A DNA stretch of 64,000 nt from Isoetes taiwanensis (GCA_021234155.1 JAJEKV010000075.1:5312805-5376804); one strand, 5' to 3'; positions 32,301 through 45,214 are shown, counted from the stretch's first letter. The notes: generated from the sequence alone by a model not told the origin. Program-made: numbers and translations.

Positions 32301-33830
32301 AAACTTCCCAGCCTCTGTTAAGGGTAAGTGAGGATGGAAGACATTAAGAAACTTTGTCAATGCATCAAGCTGTTCTAGGCTCAGGAACATGTATGCAGAG
32401 GCTTCTAAGAGAGGGGCAAATTGGAAAGCAAGGTAGATACTGAATGAAAGGATAATGTACAGAGTGATGAGCGGCACCTTAGTATCATTGCTATCTTATC
32501 ATTTACAAATCCTCAACATATGCCCAGCAACGCTGGGCACTGTTACTAGTAACATCATATATCCACCTCGAAGGGTGGCACATCAACATCTGCATAGACA
32601 AAGATCAGCACAATACATGGAAGTTCCTACCCAAGGCTCAGACTCCAGGGGGATGACTGACAAGCTTGGGTCTCCAGAGTTTCGTGCAGACAGAATCATG
32701 ACAATGGATTGGGCTGGCATAAGAGCATGGCTTAGGGTTGTCCACTCCATCCGCCCCTCCTGTGCACACTTTGCAGAGTAGGTTGAAAAGTATTGGGACC
32801 TGACTGTAGCCCGCCGGGTGCATAGCCAAAGGGGCTATTCCTGGGTTACATCTCCCCAGTCCCGATGGGGCAGGTAGGGATCACTCCCTCCGAGAGATCT
32901 ACATGCTGACCCAAGGTGACTAGAGAGCCCTTTGCCCTTATTCGACTTAACCCCTGGAAGGTGAACTCCACCCCGGGTGTCGAGCCCATGCCTTACCCAC
33001 TTTCGGTGGTAAGCCATTAGACCTAGTCACTCCCTCGATCCCCGTGAGGCCTTACACACCGGAGGGATCGCTCAAGGGTCGATACACGAACCTCCTTTCG
33101 GCCCCTTCACCCACAACCGGATGGGGTTCTTGTGCGCAGGGCGAAATCTAGTAATGCACTAAGAGGGACTATCTAGGAGCATCATCTACTAAGCTTCAAG
33201 TCTCTACCCCCTTCCCAATACAAAGTGAGTTCACGAATTCATCCGTCCATCACATCATCATAGAACTAAAGAATAAGAACTAATCTATATCATACATAGA
33301 GTTAGGTTCTTTAGTTAGAGTCAATCTCGGGATGCCGCTTGGCTACTAGGGGTGATTTAATAGGCTAAACCCACTTTGGTTGAAGGCTGGAATAAGGTTT
33401 AGGCTATTCAATCAACTAAATACCTGATCCCTGGTTCCTCCTCAGAATTGAAGGCGCCCATGTCATGATTACGCTCGAGATCGCGAAAGGAGGAAGGAGA
33501 TCCGACTAGGCCGCCTGAGGCGATTGTGGGAGTTGGAATTGACTCCTCGGCGCGAATCGGAGCTCGGAAGGTGCGTGGGCTGAAAAGGGGAATGTTAGGG
33601 TTTGATGCCTTATGTAGGCTATCAGTTAGGTTTAGGGTTTTCCATTACCCTTGGTCTACCTTTAATGGGTTAAAGGTCTAAAGGTGCGCGCATTGCTAAG
33701 TGTGCGCACCATTGCAAGTTGCCCCCTAGGGCGTCCTTGCTTGTATACGTCGGCGTACACGTCGACTGGACGGCGTGACGGCGCAGTATGGTATACGTCT
33801 TGAGACCGTATATCGTACTGGAACGTCACA
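29357..33830 (-). repeat. element D 3' LTR, split by a Helitron
   Basis: The left part 29357-29560 (starts TGTGACGTCCCC) and right part 32550-33830 (ends GGAACGTCACA) join into a 1485-bp LTR that aligns with the reversed element A LTR. The join restores ...GTAACA/TAACATC, matching the uninterrupted A copy, which proves the precise insertion. The purine run AAGGTGGGGAGAA on the minus strand at 33831-33843 is the polypurine tract and marks this as the 3' LTR. Confidence 0.85.
29561..32549 (+). mobile_element. complete non-autonomous Helitron (2989 bp) in the element D LTR
   Basis: Starts TCCTTTATTATAAAG after A and ends with hairpin GCCCAGCAACGCTGGGC (32522-32538), ACTGTTA, CTAG (32546-32549), followed by T. 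The empty site is known from the element A LTR, so both ends are exact. It has no Rep/helicase. Its middle (about 30040-30800) has less AT-rich blocks with frames such as GRFIHMNPELRYAEFKRAF that may be captured exons; I cannot name the source. Confidence 0.92.
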
Positions 33831-34739
33831 TTCTCCCCACCTTGAATTGATACTGTCCGCAGCATCGTGGGTCTCCCCACCTTGGGATCTTCTTAACCTG
33901 CAATCAACCTCATGCATACCCTATACCTATTATTATAGTTATACATTTAATAGGATTACCTCAAGGTAATATTTATAGGACATTAATACTATTATGCAAT
34001 CCAATGGTTATCACTTATGTCATTATAACAATAACTCCTAATGTCTCTGTTATTTATTATATATACAATTATTGTTCGAGGTACTCTTTATTCCTTGCAA
34101 CACATTACAACAAAATTGTGTTGCAAGTCTTCGTAGTTCGACCTCCTGGCCCTCCGGAGCACTCTATTGGCCTGCAGGTCAACACTACGTTAGTACCATT
34201 AATATGAAATAAAATTTTTGGTTATATGGTGACCACCCCACCTATCTACATGGATGCATGGCTAATCTCCCGGCGTAGGAAGAGGGTGAATCTTCCATTA
34301 TGGCCGTGGAGACAGCGCCTATATGCCTATATGCCACTCATGCCTACACCTTTAGTTGCCCAGCGTGGAGGATAGGTCCTTCCCGTATATGGGGCGTGAA
34401 GGCCAGATTCCTCCTATCAAAGCATATATGGGGCTAGAGGTGCTTTTCCTATCAATGCATTCCTCAATGACCTCCTTTCTCTCGAGGTCGTCTACTTCCG
34501 TGGGACAGAAGTAGACTTTCCAAGCGGCACCGCGGTCATGCCTACATTGACATTACACCACGTCCTAGAGATCACCGTAGTAATCTCATCATCCGGTTAC
34601 AACGCATGCAACCCTTACCTCATAGGTTGCATGCGAGATTATACCTAACTAGGCAATTTGTTAATCTACACAAATCGACATGCCTCGAGCCGATTTCTTG
34701 GAGATGACTTTGCCGCCCCATTGCTCCATAAAGCTGTGG
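33831..34739 (-). other. element D 3' untranslated region
   Basis: Lies between the end of integrase and the 3' LTR and aligns with 37641-38580 of element E. No coding sequence. Confidence 0.7.
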
Positions 34740-35961
34740 GTACTGTTTTTCTAGATCTCTTTAAGTACCCATGTCGCGTCTTCCACCGGCAAGTGTTTCC
34801 ACTTAACCAAGTATTGAGGAACTCTCGATCTCCTTGTTTTCTTGAATGCTTTATCAAGAATTAGCTCGGAACTATTTCCAACTGCTCTTACGTCATTTCC
34901 AACATCGTTGGGGTGTCGAGGATTTCATCCGGGTTGGGAGTGTGCTTCTTGGCAAACTCACGTGGAAGACTTTGTGGATCTTTAAGTGTCTTTGGCAAGT
35001 CTAACTTTGTAGGATTGGTTACCCACTCACTCTCTTGACTATTTTGAAGGGTCCAGCCCACCTTGGAGCAAGTTTCTTGCAATTCCGATCGCGGAGCTTC
35101 GCCGCTTCACCTTGATCTTGAGCCACACATTGTCGCCAACTTCAAACTCCCCCGACCATTCGATGCTTGTCGTGATGCTCTTTTGACGACTCCTTGCTGC
35201 TAGGAGATATCCCCGTACTTCTTCTACGAGCCGCATATGTCGCTCAACATTTGTTGGGAGACTTCCACTTTTGACACCGGGATTGTGCCAAAGTGTGCGA
35301 GTCGGCATTGGTAGCCGTAGTTGATCATGAGCGGCGACATTTGGGATGATTCTGCTTGGTGCTATTGTATGCAAACTCCACCAAGTGAATAAATTCCTCC
35401 CACATACCTTGCTTGTTCCAGACGTAGTTTCGGAGCATGTCTTCTAAAATTCTATTGACACGCTCCGTTTGCTCATGGATAGCTTCGTTTGTGGGTGATA
35501 GGCGTGCTCATGGATAGCTTCGTTCCAATCGTTGTGAAGAGATCACCCGGTGATGAACTTCGGATCTCGGTCGGGAGATAATTTCCCTTGGCATGCCATG
35601 AAGTCTGAAAATCTCTTTGGTGAAGAGCTTTGCGTGTCCATAAACGTGTCCGTGGTCGCAAGGCACAAAATGGGCCATCTTCGACAACTTGTCGACCACG
35701 ACCATCAAGGCATCCTTACCTCTTACTGTTCTTGGCAGGCCTATTATAAAATCCATGCTGAGACCTCCCACTTAGCGTTTGGTACAGCTAATGGTTCCAA
35801 TGCACTGGAATTGAAGTTGTTACGCCTTCGTTGTTGGCATAGCCGACACTCCTTGATGTGGCGAAGCTATACGCTTCTTCATTCTGGCCAATAGTAGCTG
35901 CTACGCACTTTGAAATATGTCTTCATGAATCCTGCGTGGCCAGCTATTGGGCTGTTGTGGG
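34740..35961 (-). pseudogene. element D integrase with C-terminal chromodomain (broken)
   Basis: On the minus strand, the integrase core phrase [28 protein letters not shown] and [10 protein letters not shown] (about 35754-35570) match Ty3/gypsy integrase. Then comes the LHTIAPSRIIPNVAA region with FEVGDNVWLKIKVK (about 35375-35110). The C terminus at 34861-34754 reads ILDKAFKKTRRSRVP then QYLVKWKHLPVEDATWVLKE, a chromodomain of the chromovirus type with its W-x2-LP...W pattern. Frameshifts and stops are frequent. Integrase inserts the cDNA; the chromodomain is known to steer chromoviruses to modified histone H3. Element E splits it at 35961. Confidence 0.8.
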
Positions 35962-37640
35962 TGTGACGTCCCCTACTCGTATACGGTGCACTCACCGTAT
36001 ACAAAACAGAGTTCATCCCCATACCAGCTCCATGCTAATCTGGGGCCCTCCACATGACACCGCAACCGTGGACTGGTTCCGGTGGGAAGAGTGGAAGGGT
36101 CATTGCACCCCCGTCTCCCTCGGGGCCTACCTAGGCTGCGGAAGCGTAAACATACATGTCGTTAGCACATACATCAACATCATATGACCATCACGGAAGG
36201 ATGGTCCTCCACATCTCTGCATAGACAAAGATCGGCACATCACATAGGGGAATCCTACCCAAGGCTCGGACTCAAGGGATGGCCCGGCGGCTTGGTCTCC
36301 GAGTTCATTGCGGGCATGAATTCATGGCAATGGATTTTGGCTGGCATATGAACATGGCTTAGGGTTGTCCACTCCATCCGCCCCTCCATTGCACACTTTG
36401 CGAGTGGTCTGAAAAGTGTCGGGACTGAGAGTGACCCCATGGGATGCATAGCCAAGAGGGCTACTCCTCGGGCTCATCTTCCCGGTTCGATGGGGCAGGT
36501 AGGGATCACTCCCTCCAGAGATCTACATGCTGACTCAAAGGTGGCTAGAGGGCCCTTTGCCCGTATTCGGCCCGAACCCCACTGGAAGGTGAACACCACC
36601 CCACGGGTGTCGAGCCCATGCCTTGCCAAGACGCAGTGGCAAGCCATTGGACCTAGCCACAATGGTTCCGGTAGGCCTTACACACCGGAGGAACCGTTCA
36701 TGAGTCGGGGACATGAACCTCCTTCTCGGCCAGTCGGCCCCTTCACCCACATCCCGGTGTGGCTCTTGCGCCTGGCCGAGATCTACAGGTGTGCTAGAGA
36801 GGCTACTCTAGGAGCATCAACTACAAAGCTTTAGGTCTCTACCCCCTTCCCAATACAAAGGAGTTCATAGAGATGCATCATCCATATACTTCTGAGAGAA
36901 CTAAAGAACTAGATCTAATCTACAACATAGAGTTAGGTTCTTTAGTTAGAATCTGCTATCTAAAGATCTAGAGGGCTGCTATGGCCAATCTAATAGGCTA
37001 AACCTACTGGTTCTAGGACTAAAATAAGGTTTAGACTATCTAATTGGCCAAATACCGATCCTTGAGGGGCTCCTCTGACTGAGCTCGACCATCCCTTTGA
37101 GGCGCTTCGAATCAAGGGAAACTAAGGATGTAATTCTCCCAGGTGAAGTCACGGGATGCGGTTTTAATTTTGTTGAGGCAGCCAAAGCAGTTCTAAAACC
37201 CTAAAATCGAAAATTGGGCTAGTTAGGGTTTCCTACCCTATATAGACAAGGGGTTGGCTAGGGTTTCCAATTATCCCCTTTTGGCATGTGGGATAATTGG
37301 AAATGGGCCCACTTGCCTTTAAGGGCTAGGTGGCCAAATGTGCACACATGGAAATGTGTGCCCACATTAATGTGTACATTGGAAAATGTGCACATTAATT
37401 GCACCCTATGGGTGTGGCCCACTTGGCATGAAGTGTCCACTTGTAAATGTGTGCCCCATTAATGTGTACATTGGAAAATGTGCACATTAATAGTTGCACA
37501 TATTTACGGCAAGTTGCCCCTAGGGCTACTCACTGGCTACACGCCAGCTAAGCGTACACGTCGGTTGGAGTGGCGTTAATGCATATGGCAGGCGATGCGG
37601 TATCGTCACGGGCGTGATATCTTGTCTTTGGAACGTCACA
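35962..37640 (-). repeat. element E 3' LTR
   Basis: TGTGACGTCCCC...GGAACGTCACA, aligned over its length with 48394-50072. It includes an internal two-copy repeat of about 110-120 bp (near 37340-37500, CATTAATGTGTACATTGG). The minus-strand purine run AAGGTGGGGAGAA at 37641-37653 sits at its 5' edge. Confidence 0.9.
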
Positions 37641-38599
37641 TTCTCCCCACCTTGAAATGATCTTTGTCGCGACATCGTGGGATCTCCACCTTGGGATCAT
37701 CGTAAACGCAATCAACCTGATACATACGATTACTACTATAATTCCTACACATTTATTAAAATTACCTTAAGGTAATATTTTTATGACATTATCACATTAT
37801 TATATTATAACATAACTTATCAATTCACAACATTACTAACAGTTACTCCAAAATTCACTTAACATTACAATTAAGTTTATCAAAATTTAAAATTAACGTC
37901 CGAGGGCACTCTTCATTCCTTGCAACACATTCCAACAAAATTTGTGTTGCAAGTCTTCGTAAATCGTAGCCCGACCTCCTTGCCCTCCGGAGCGCTCTAC
38001 TGGCCTGCAGGTCGACACTACGTTAGTACCATTTAATTATTAAATAAAATTTTGGTTATATGGTGACCACCCCACCTATCTACATGGATGCATGGCTAAT
38101 CTCGTAGGAAGAGGGTGAATCTTCCATTATGGCCGCGAGGAGACAAGCGCCTACATGCCTATATGCCGCTCATGCCTACACCTCTAGTTGCCCGGCGTGG
38201 AGGATATCCTTCTCGCGCGGGGGGGCTTAAAGGATAGATTCCTCCTATCAAAGCATATATGGGTCTAAAGGTGCTTTCCCTATCAATGCATTCCTTCATG
38301 ACCTCCTTTCTCTCGAGGTCGTCTACTTAGTGGGGCCAGTAGACTTTCTAATCTACCTTCCACTCGCCCAAAGCGGAAACGCGGTCATGCCTACATTGGC
38401 ATTACACCCGCCCTAGAGATCACCGTAGTGGTCCCATCGCCGGTAACAGCGCATGCGACCCATACTAAGCGTAGGTGGCATCGAGATTAATCTTAACTAC
38501 ACAAGAATTAACCTACACAAATCGACATGCGAGGCGATTTCCTCGGAGATGACCTTGCCGTCCCATTGCTCCATAAAGCGTGGATCTTTGCTTTTACTA

Positions 38600-39790
38600 A
38601 ATCTTTCTTAAGTACCCGTCGCGTCTTCCAGCGGTAAGTGTTTCCACTTGACCAAATCTTTGGAGGAATTACGATCTCCTCGTTTTCTTGAAAGCTTTAT
38701 CAAGAATCAATTGCGGAACTATTTTCAGCCGTTTCCTCCGTCATTTCCAACAACGTTGGCGAATCAAGACTTAAATGCGGATTTGGAGTATGCTTCTTCA
38801 ACAAACTCCGTGGAAGACCTTATGAATCCTTAGGTGTCTTTGGCAAATCTAGCTTGTAGGATTGATTACCTACTCTCTTGACTAATACGAAAGGTCCAGC
38901 CCACCTTGGAGCAAGCTTCTTGCAATTCGATCTTGAGCCGCTTTTGCTTCACCTTGATCTTGAGCCAAACATCATCTCCAACTTTGAACTCTCTTCTTTG
39001 TTCGATGCTTGTCGGCGATGCTCTTGACGACTTCTTGCTGCTAGCGGATAACCTCGAACTTCTTCCACAAGCTGCTGCATATCGGCCAACATCTGGCTGC
39101 GAAACTTCCCACTTTGACGGGGTTGTGCCAAGTAATGCGGAGTTAGGCAGCGATAGCCGTAATTGATCATAAGCGGCGACATTTGGGATGATTCTGCTTG
39201 GTGCTATTGTATGCAAACTCCACCAAGTGAATAAATTCTTCCCACATACTTTGCTTATTCGGACATAGTTTAAGTAGCATGTCCTCTAAAATCTGTTGGT
39301 CCGCTCCGTCACGGCCATCCGTCGAGGATGATATGCGTGCTCATGGATAGCCGTGCGGATCGTCGCCAAAGAGGTCTTGCCAAAAGGCTCATGAACCCGG
39401 ATCCACGCCGGAGATGATCTCCCTTGGCATGCCATGAAGCACGAAGATCTCTTTGGTGAAGAGCTTTCTTTGTATCCATAGCTGTATCGTGGTTACGCAA
39501 GGCACAAAATGTGCCATCTTCGACAACTTGTCGACCACTACCATCAAGGCATCCTTGCCTCTCATTTGTTCTTGGGAGTCTGTGATGAAATCCATCTGAT
39601 TACCTCCCACTTAGCGTTTGGCACCGCTAATGGCTCTAATGCCCACGGAATTCGCTGCTCTGCCTTCGTCTGGCGGCATAGCCGACATTCCTTGATGTAA
39701 CGAGCTATTTGCTTCTTCATTCACGGCCAATAATAGCTGCTGCGCGCACTTTGAAATATGTTTTCATGAATCCGCGTGGCCAGCTATTGG
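38600..39790 (-). pseudogene. element E integrase and chromodomain (broken)
   Basis: Minus-strand pieces: CRLCRQTK (zinc-binding region), MDFITDSQ with [70 protein letters not shown]. The end at about 38707-38612 reads ILDKAFKKTRRS followed by LVKWKHLPLEDAT, the chromodomain, truncated by a frameshift. The corresponding element D region is better preserved. Role: insertion and, by family knowledge, targeting to H3-marked chromatin. Confidence 0.8.
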
Positions 39791-40049
39791 CTGCTTGCAG
39801 CGCACGATGTCATGGAGGTATAACAGGTTGCCTTCCTTCTTATAATGCTTGAAGGCCTCCGCTCTTTATCTGTTCTAGCCTCGCCCGAAAAGGCTTGCCC
39901 ATACTTCCACGAAATCCACATCCGTTGGCAAGGACTCTTCAATCCTCTTACCAAAGTCATTTGGAGAGCGTCGAAATTGCATTGCAATGCACTCTAGTTG
40001 TCGAGGAGGATGCCTTGAAAGCGCATCTGCTACCACATTGAGCTTCCCG

Positions 40050-41960
40050 GCTTGTAGACTATATCAAAGTCATATTCTTGAGGAACTCCATCCATCTCCG
40101 GCGCCTCAGATTCAGGGTGTGGTTGCGTGAATACATATTGGAGGCTCGATGGTGGGTATCAATTGGAACTTCCTTCCCAAGAGATAATGCCTCCATATTC
40201 TTAATGCCACGACAACCGCAAGCAACTCGATGCGTCGTTGGGTAGCGGCGTCTCGGCGTCGTTCATCTTCACGGAATCATACGCTACCACACGCTCTTCT
40301 TGCATAAGCACCGCACCTGTAGCTATCTTACTGCATCTGTTGCTACAAGCTTATCTTTCTCGGGTCCGGCGGGGTTAAAGGCTGGGGCTGTTGTTAAAGC
40401 TTCCTTCAACAATTCAAACCCCTTTTGGGCTTTCTTGTGCCAATGCTCTACCCAATCTTTCACCTTCTACGCCCCTCGTCAGGTGCGTTAGCAGGGGCTG
40501 CTATTTTAGCAAAGTTCTTCGCGAACTTCTGTAGTAGTACCGCTAAGCCGAGGAAACCGACTTCATGCATTCATTCTTGGAAGACCCTTTGAATAGCGGC
40601 TTCAATCTTGGCGAGTCTGTTGAGATGCCCTCTGGCGAGATCACATGACCTAGATACTCCACCTTTTTCCGTTGCGAAGTGGCGCCGACAACTTGGCATT
40701 ACAAGCTGGTGCCTCTTCAACTTCTCTAGCACTCTTCTCAAGTGTTATGCGTGCTCTTCAAAGGGATCTGCTATACACCAAAATGTCGTCAAAGAAAACA
40801 ATCACAAAGGTGTCCGGGAACTCCGAAGATATCGTTCATGAGCCTCATGAGCGTTGCGGGGGCATTTGATAAGCCAAAAGGCATTCTTGTGAACTCATAA
40901 TGCCCATAAGCGTTACGAAGGCGGTCTTATGGATATCTTCTTCCTTTATCGATCTGATGATAACCGACCTTAAGTCGATTTTAGAAGATCTTTGCCCCTT
41001 GGAGCTGATCCATCAAGTCGTCGATCTTGGAAAGCGCATACTTGTTCTTAATGGTGTGCTTGTTCAACTGCCTATAGTCTATGCATCCTCAAAGATCCAT
41101 CCTTCTTCTTGACAAAAGAATGGGCTCCAAGCGGCGAGACACTAGGTCTAATGAAACCTAGGTCGAGCAGCTCCAAAATAGCTGCTTCTTGACTCCGACA
41201 ACTCTGCGTTGTCATTCTATATGGAGCCTTACTTGTTGGCTTTGTTCTGGTTCGAGTGCAATCTCGCACTCAACTCCCCTATAAGGAGGGCTGCTTGATC
41301 TCATCACGGAAAGAGATCATGGAACTCCGTGATCGGCTTAGCTACTTAGCGGCAACTTTTGAGCACCTTGTCTTCTTTGCTTCCTTCCGATTCGGCTCAC
41401 TAATCTCAAGCTTGGGATGTATGCCACTTGCTCACTCTTGATGCACTTGAGCAGCCGTTTAGAAGACATACAACTTGCATGATGGGAACAACTTCCTTAC
41501 ACGTTATCTCAATGATCTTGCCGTCGGGCGTTGGGAAGGTCACCTTCCGCTTTCCACGGTCGATAATGGCCCTGCTGGTCCAAGGTACTCCATTCCTATG
41601 ATCAAGTCATACTTTCCAATGCCCATTACTTCTGCCCCCATCGGATATTAATCCACAGCAAGTCGATGTCGAAGTTAATTCTCTTGCCGCCCGCGCCTTC
41701 TTGCACCACTTGCTAAAACAACGGGTCTTGGCTTTGACTTTAGCGGCTTCAACTTCAACATTTGAACCATTACGGGGGATGCAAAGTTATGGCTACTTCT
41801 GAGTCTATCAAGACTATGAAGGACTTAGCTTTAGCCTTCCCTCTTTGTGGAAATTACCTTATCTTGGCTCTACGCTTGCTCAGTATCTATTGCGGCAAAG
41901 ATGTGACACTCACCCCGGATGTAGTCGCGGGCCTCTTCTCCAATGTCGTCGTCCGGACAG
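40050..41960 (-). pseudogene. element E protease, reverse transcriptase and RNase H (broken)
   Basis: The protease is suggested by KYDLIIGMEYL (about 41610-41580). RT fragments: [35 protein letters not shown] (about 41245-41080), [26 protein letters not shown] and FFDDILVYS (about 41060-40760), the last being the catalytic DD box in Ty3/gypsy form. RNase H fragments: VLMQE, RVVAYDSVK (about 40310-40250) and YDFDIVYKPGS (about 40080). Small indels break every domain, so it cannot act on its own. Confidence 0.8.
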
Positions 41961-42329
41961 GCGTCCCAATCTCCCAACTCCGCTAGAGCTGCACTCATGG
42001 CGTAGGGGCGGGTTCTTTGTCCTATGGCCTGGTTGGAAGCACACTTGCTAAGCTACCAATTTGCTTTTCTATGCACTCCTGCCTCTTTTCCTTGGGCATC
42101 GCTTGCAAAAGGATTACCTTTGCTTTGGAGTAGTTTGACCTCTCTGCTTGTCCTTGAAGGACACCTGCTTCTTCTCCTGCTGCTTCCCTGGTTCCCACCC
42201 CGGTGGGAGTTCTAGGACTGGGTGGCTGCCACAGGGGCTATAGCTTCTGTCGCGCCTTGCCTTTATCACGGAAATGCTGCTGCTTGTGCCCGCTATTACG
42301 AGGTCTGACCCCCGCAAGCTTATAGCCTT

Positions 42330-43131
42330 GGATTCCGCCGACGATCTTTGTCCTAGGGTTTATTGCTCTCACAAGCTTGCGGATCTCCTCATTGACCCCT
42401 CAATATAGCTTTCTCTTGCATGCTTCTCTCCCAACCCGGCACATCTGACCTTAGCCTCATGAATTCCTCTGTATATTTCTGAACTGATTTGTTGCCTTCT
42501 TTGTAACTTTTGTAAAGCTGCTGCATCATCTTTGGACTTATGTTCCCTTGGAGCGTAATGGCGCTTTTGAAGGCTTTAGCAAACTTTCGAACTTACAAGC
42601 ATCCCCGCTTAAGCCGTGTGCCTTTGCATAACCCTTCCACCAAATCCGGCGGCTCCTTTCAAGTTGGCTGTTGCAACTCGCCTTTGTCCTTATCCTTCAT
42701 GCCATAAGCATTTTTACTTTCGCTCATTTAGATCCAGCCATGCCTCTGCTTCCAATCGACTGTTCTCCCCGAGCTGTTCGGTTCGGGCCTTCCATACATT
42801 GCCGGTCGCGGAATCCACCTTCTTTACGGTAGTCGAGGCCACGGTATCTCTTTTTGTCGTCTCTCACGGGGTGTTCCTCGCCTTCCATCTGTTGCGTTTC
42901 GAGCATGTTCTTCCTCTTCCTCAGTCGGAGGTCGAGATGCGAACTTGAGTCGGAAGATTCGGTTGGGGATCTCCTTCTCTTGCTCCTCTTCTTGTCCCTT
43001 CCTTCCCCTCAGAGCTGATGCTTGCGGCGCCCGAGCATTGCCCACCGAACCCTCCACCTGGCGCGGACGGTAATGCCTTTATCGCTCCAGGTCTGTCCTC
43101 ATCATCGGGCTATCTCCTCCTCACGGGGTCA
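42330..43131 (-). pseudogene. element E gag (broken)
   Basis: A start MTP near 43131 is followed by a charged stretch (KKRSKRRR), then MMQQLYKSYKEGNKSVQKYT with EEFMRLRSDVPGWE (about 42540-42430), matching the retrotransposon Gag core pattern. No zinc knuckle could be read. This gag is distinct from, and downstream of, both leader ORFs, which shows the H3-tail ORF is an additional gene. Confidence 0.65.
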
Positions 43132-43469
43132 TGGGTTCCCTATCTTCAAATAGGTTTTTCTTGCGGGGTGGTGCAGGCGGGGTTTGTTCTTCTATAAGGT
43201 CTCAAGGATTTTGTCGTTCCCTGGCGTTTTAGGCCTCGGCTGCATACACAAGCAATTCATGGCTATATGATTAGTTCCATTTGTTCTTCTTGCATTGTTT
43301 ATGTTTGTTGGTATAATTGTGGGGCAAACTTCATCAACAAAACATTTAAAGTGCAACGAGAATTGTATTTATATATCATATAATATTTTAAATACAAAAG
43401 TCTCGGGATCAAGAGTCTAACTAGTCTTGAAATCGCCGGTAAGGCGGGTTGTCTTCAAGAAACTTCTTA

Positions 43470-44915
43470 ACTTGGGCTGTCCCTACTGCAAAGTGACCCA
43501 AGTTCGATGATGCTGGCGGCGAGCCTCCCTGGATGGCTCTCACCCGGGTCTTCTACCTGCGGTCGGATGTAAGGGCCGCGATCCGCCGCTAATCTCGCTG
43601 GCGTCGGTGGGGGATGGCGAAGTTGAAGAAGGTCGAGTGCCATTGACCTCTTGACTAAGACGACATAGTCGACATTTGTTGCTATTCGAGCATACTGCCG
43701 AAGCACGAGTGCAATGTCGGCATAAACACTCCTTCTTCGCCTGCGGGACTGAACTTGCGGTGAATTACGCTATTCTCCCATCCATCGGCGTGCAAGTAGT
43801 ACGGCGACCTGTCGTTGTGTGTCGCCCGAAGCTTCTCGCTTGTTTGGCCTCCGGCTTTCTGTGCCGCCGGCGTGCTCGTCGACCTCAACCCGGTGAAAGC
43901 TCCCAGTAGTCTTCAATTGTGCGGTCGAGCCTCGAGGAGGATTCCTTCTCCTTTTGGCGGGGTGATATCGAAGGACCGGCATTAGGATGCTCGTGGTCTT
44001 CCCACGGATCCCCATCTGTTCTTGGAGGCGAGGAACTCCTCCTCGTTGGCAGCTCCATTTCGTCCATCAATTGCCGATCTTTCTTTGTAGGCTGGATATC
44101 GGAGGTCGTCTCCCTGTGTAGGTGTCCGGACTCCCTCACCAGCGGGAAGTCGAGGCTCCCGGGACGATGAAGTCGTCAGTCGGTCTGCCACGGTGGTGGA
44201 GCGGGATTCGTCCAACTGAGCTCCCTCTCCCCATTGGGGAAGGTTACGGATGTCGGTGAGGAGTAGATACTCCTCTCGTCGATGATGATAGGGGCTAGGC
44301 TTGTGATGCCTAGCCAGTGGAACAACTTCGATGCCTGCTCGCTTTCGAAATTGATCAGCTCCTGCTCTCCTTGGCGCCCGTTGCCGTCACGAAGTCGAGC
44401 TCAGGTGTATCCTTCGTCGTCGACTCTTCTTCATCCTCTCTTGCTTCTGTTCTGTTGATACTGCCAGCAGCATTTGATCTTCCTCTTGCTTTCGGCTATG
44501 GGGTCTACCTCCATCGGAGGGATAGAGGTTGCCCCCATCGGTTTCGTAGCGATTGGGATAAGAAGATGGCTAGAGGCGGCGGTAAGAGAAGTACTTGGTC
44601 TGTTATTTGTCGGGACCATGTAGTCGGGTAGTCTCTGCGCCTTGTTAGTCAAGTACTTGGCGATGTTGGGGACATCGCCCAAGGCTGCTTGAAGGGATGG
44701 ACGGGGAACAAAGTATCCTATACAAGGGGGAACTTGAACAAGGGAGGGTCCTACCCTAGCTTGAAATTACGCTAGCACACTGCCTATAAGTTTGGGGTTG
44801 CATTTAGCGTAGCTTGGATGTCGATTTCTTTCACAAAGACTTGGAAGATGTCGTTTTTCCGCCTCGATAGCATGGGAGCAGCAGCGTACCATCGCCCGAA
44901 ATCAGCAGTAGCCAT
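43470..44915 (-). pseudogene. element E second leader ORF (unrecognised, broken)
   Basis: Starts at ATG 44915 (MATADFGRWYAAAPMLSRRK), 113 bp after a TATA box, and stops at 44786-44784. Other frames continue with GDVPNIAKYLTNKAQRLPDY and MGATSIPPMEVDPI, then PAGEGVRTPTQ, EEEFLAS and MDGRIA regions. Element D carries a homologue (51812 leftward: MGETSIPPMDVDPL with RKKKKRSREEEEDY, and RIAVIHRKFTPRGEEGV). The two copies support a real protein of about 450-500 residues with a basic-acidic segment. No known domain recognised. Confidence 0.55.
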
Positions 44916-45027
44916 TGATCTAGCAAAGAAGGGAGTATCAAGCGGATGCGAGGCGCCTCGGGAATTTGAAAGATCGCCCTAGCGATGGGGAGCAAATTTG
45001 CAGGGTGCCAATTGAGAAATGGGGGAC

Positions 45028-45036
45028 TTATTTATA
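45028..45036 (-). promoter_or_regulatory. TATA box of the second leader ORF in element E
   Basis: Minus strand TATAAATAA, 113 bp before the ATG at 44915. Similar to the boxes before the H3-tail ORFs. Confidence 0.6.
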
Positions 45037-45214
45037 GAAAGGGGAAAACCCTAATTTTTGGATGACTTAGAATTTACTGAGATTAGGCAACTCTACCCTA
45101 TTAAGTGATGCAATTGCAAGTTTGACGTATATTTCTAGGGTTTGAGTATGCTAAGGAGAGCTACTGAACCTATTGTGCAATTTGGGAGATCATTTGGTGA
45201 TGAAATAGTGCGGG

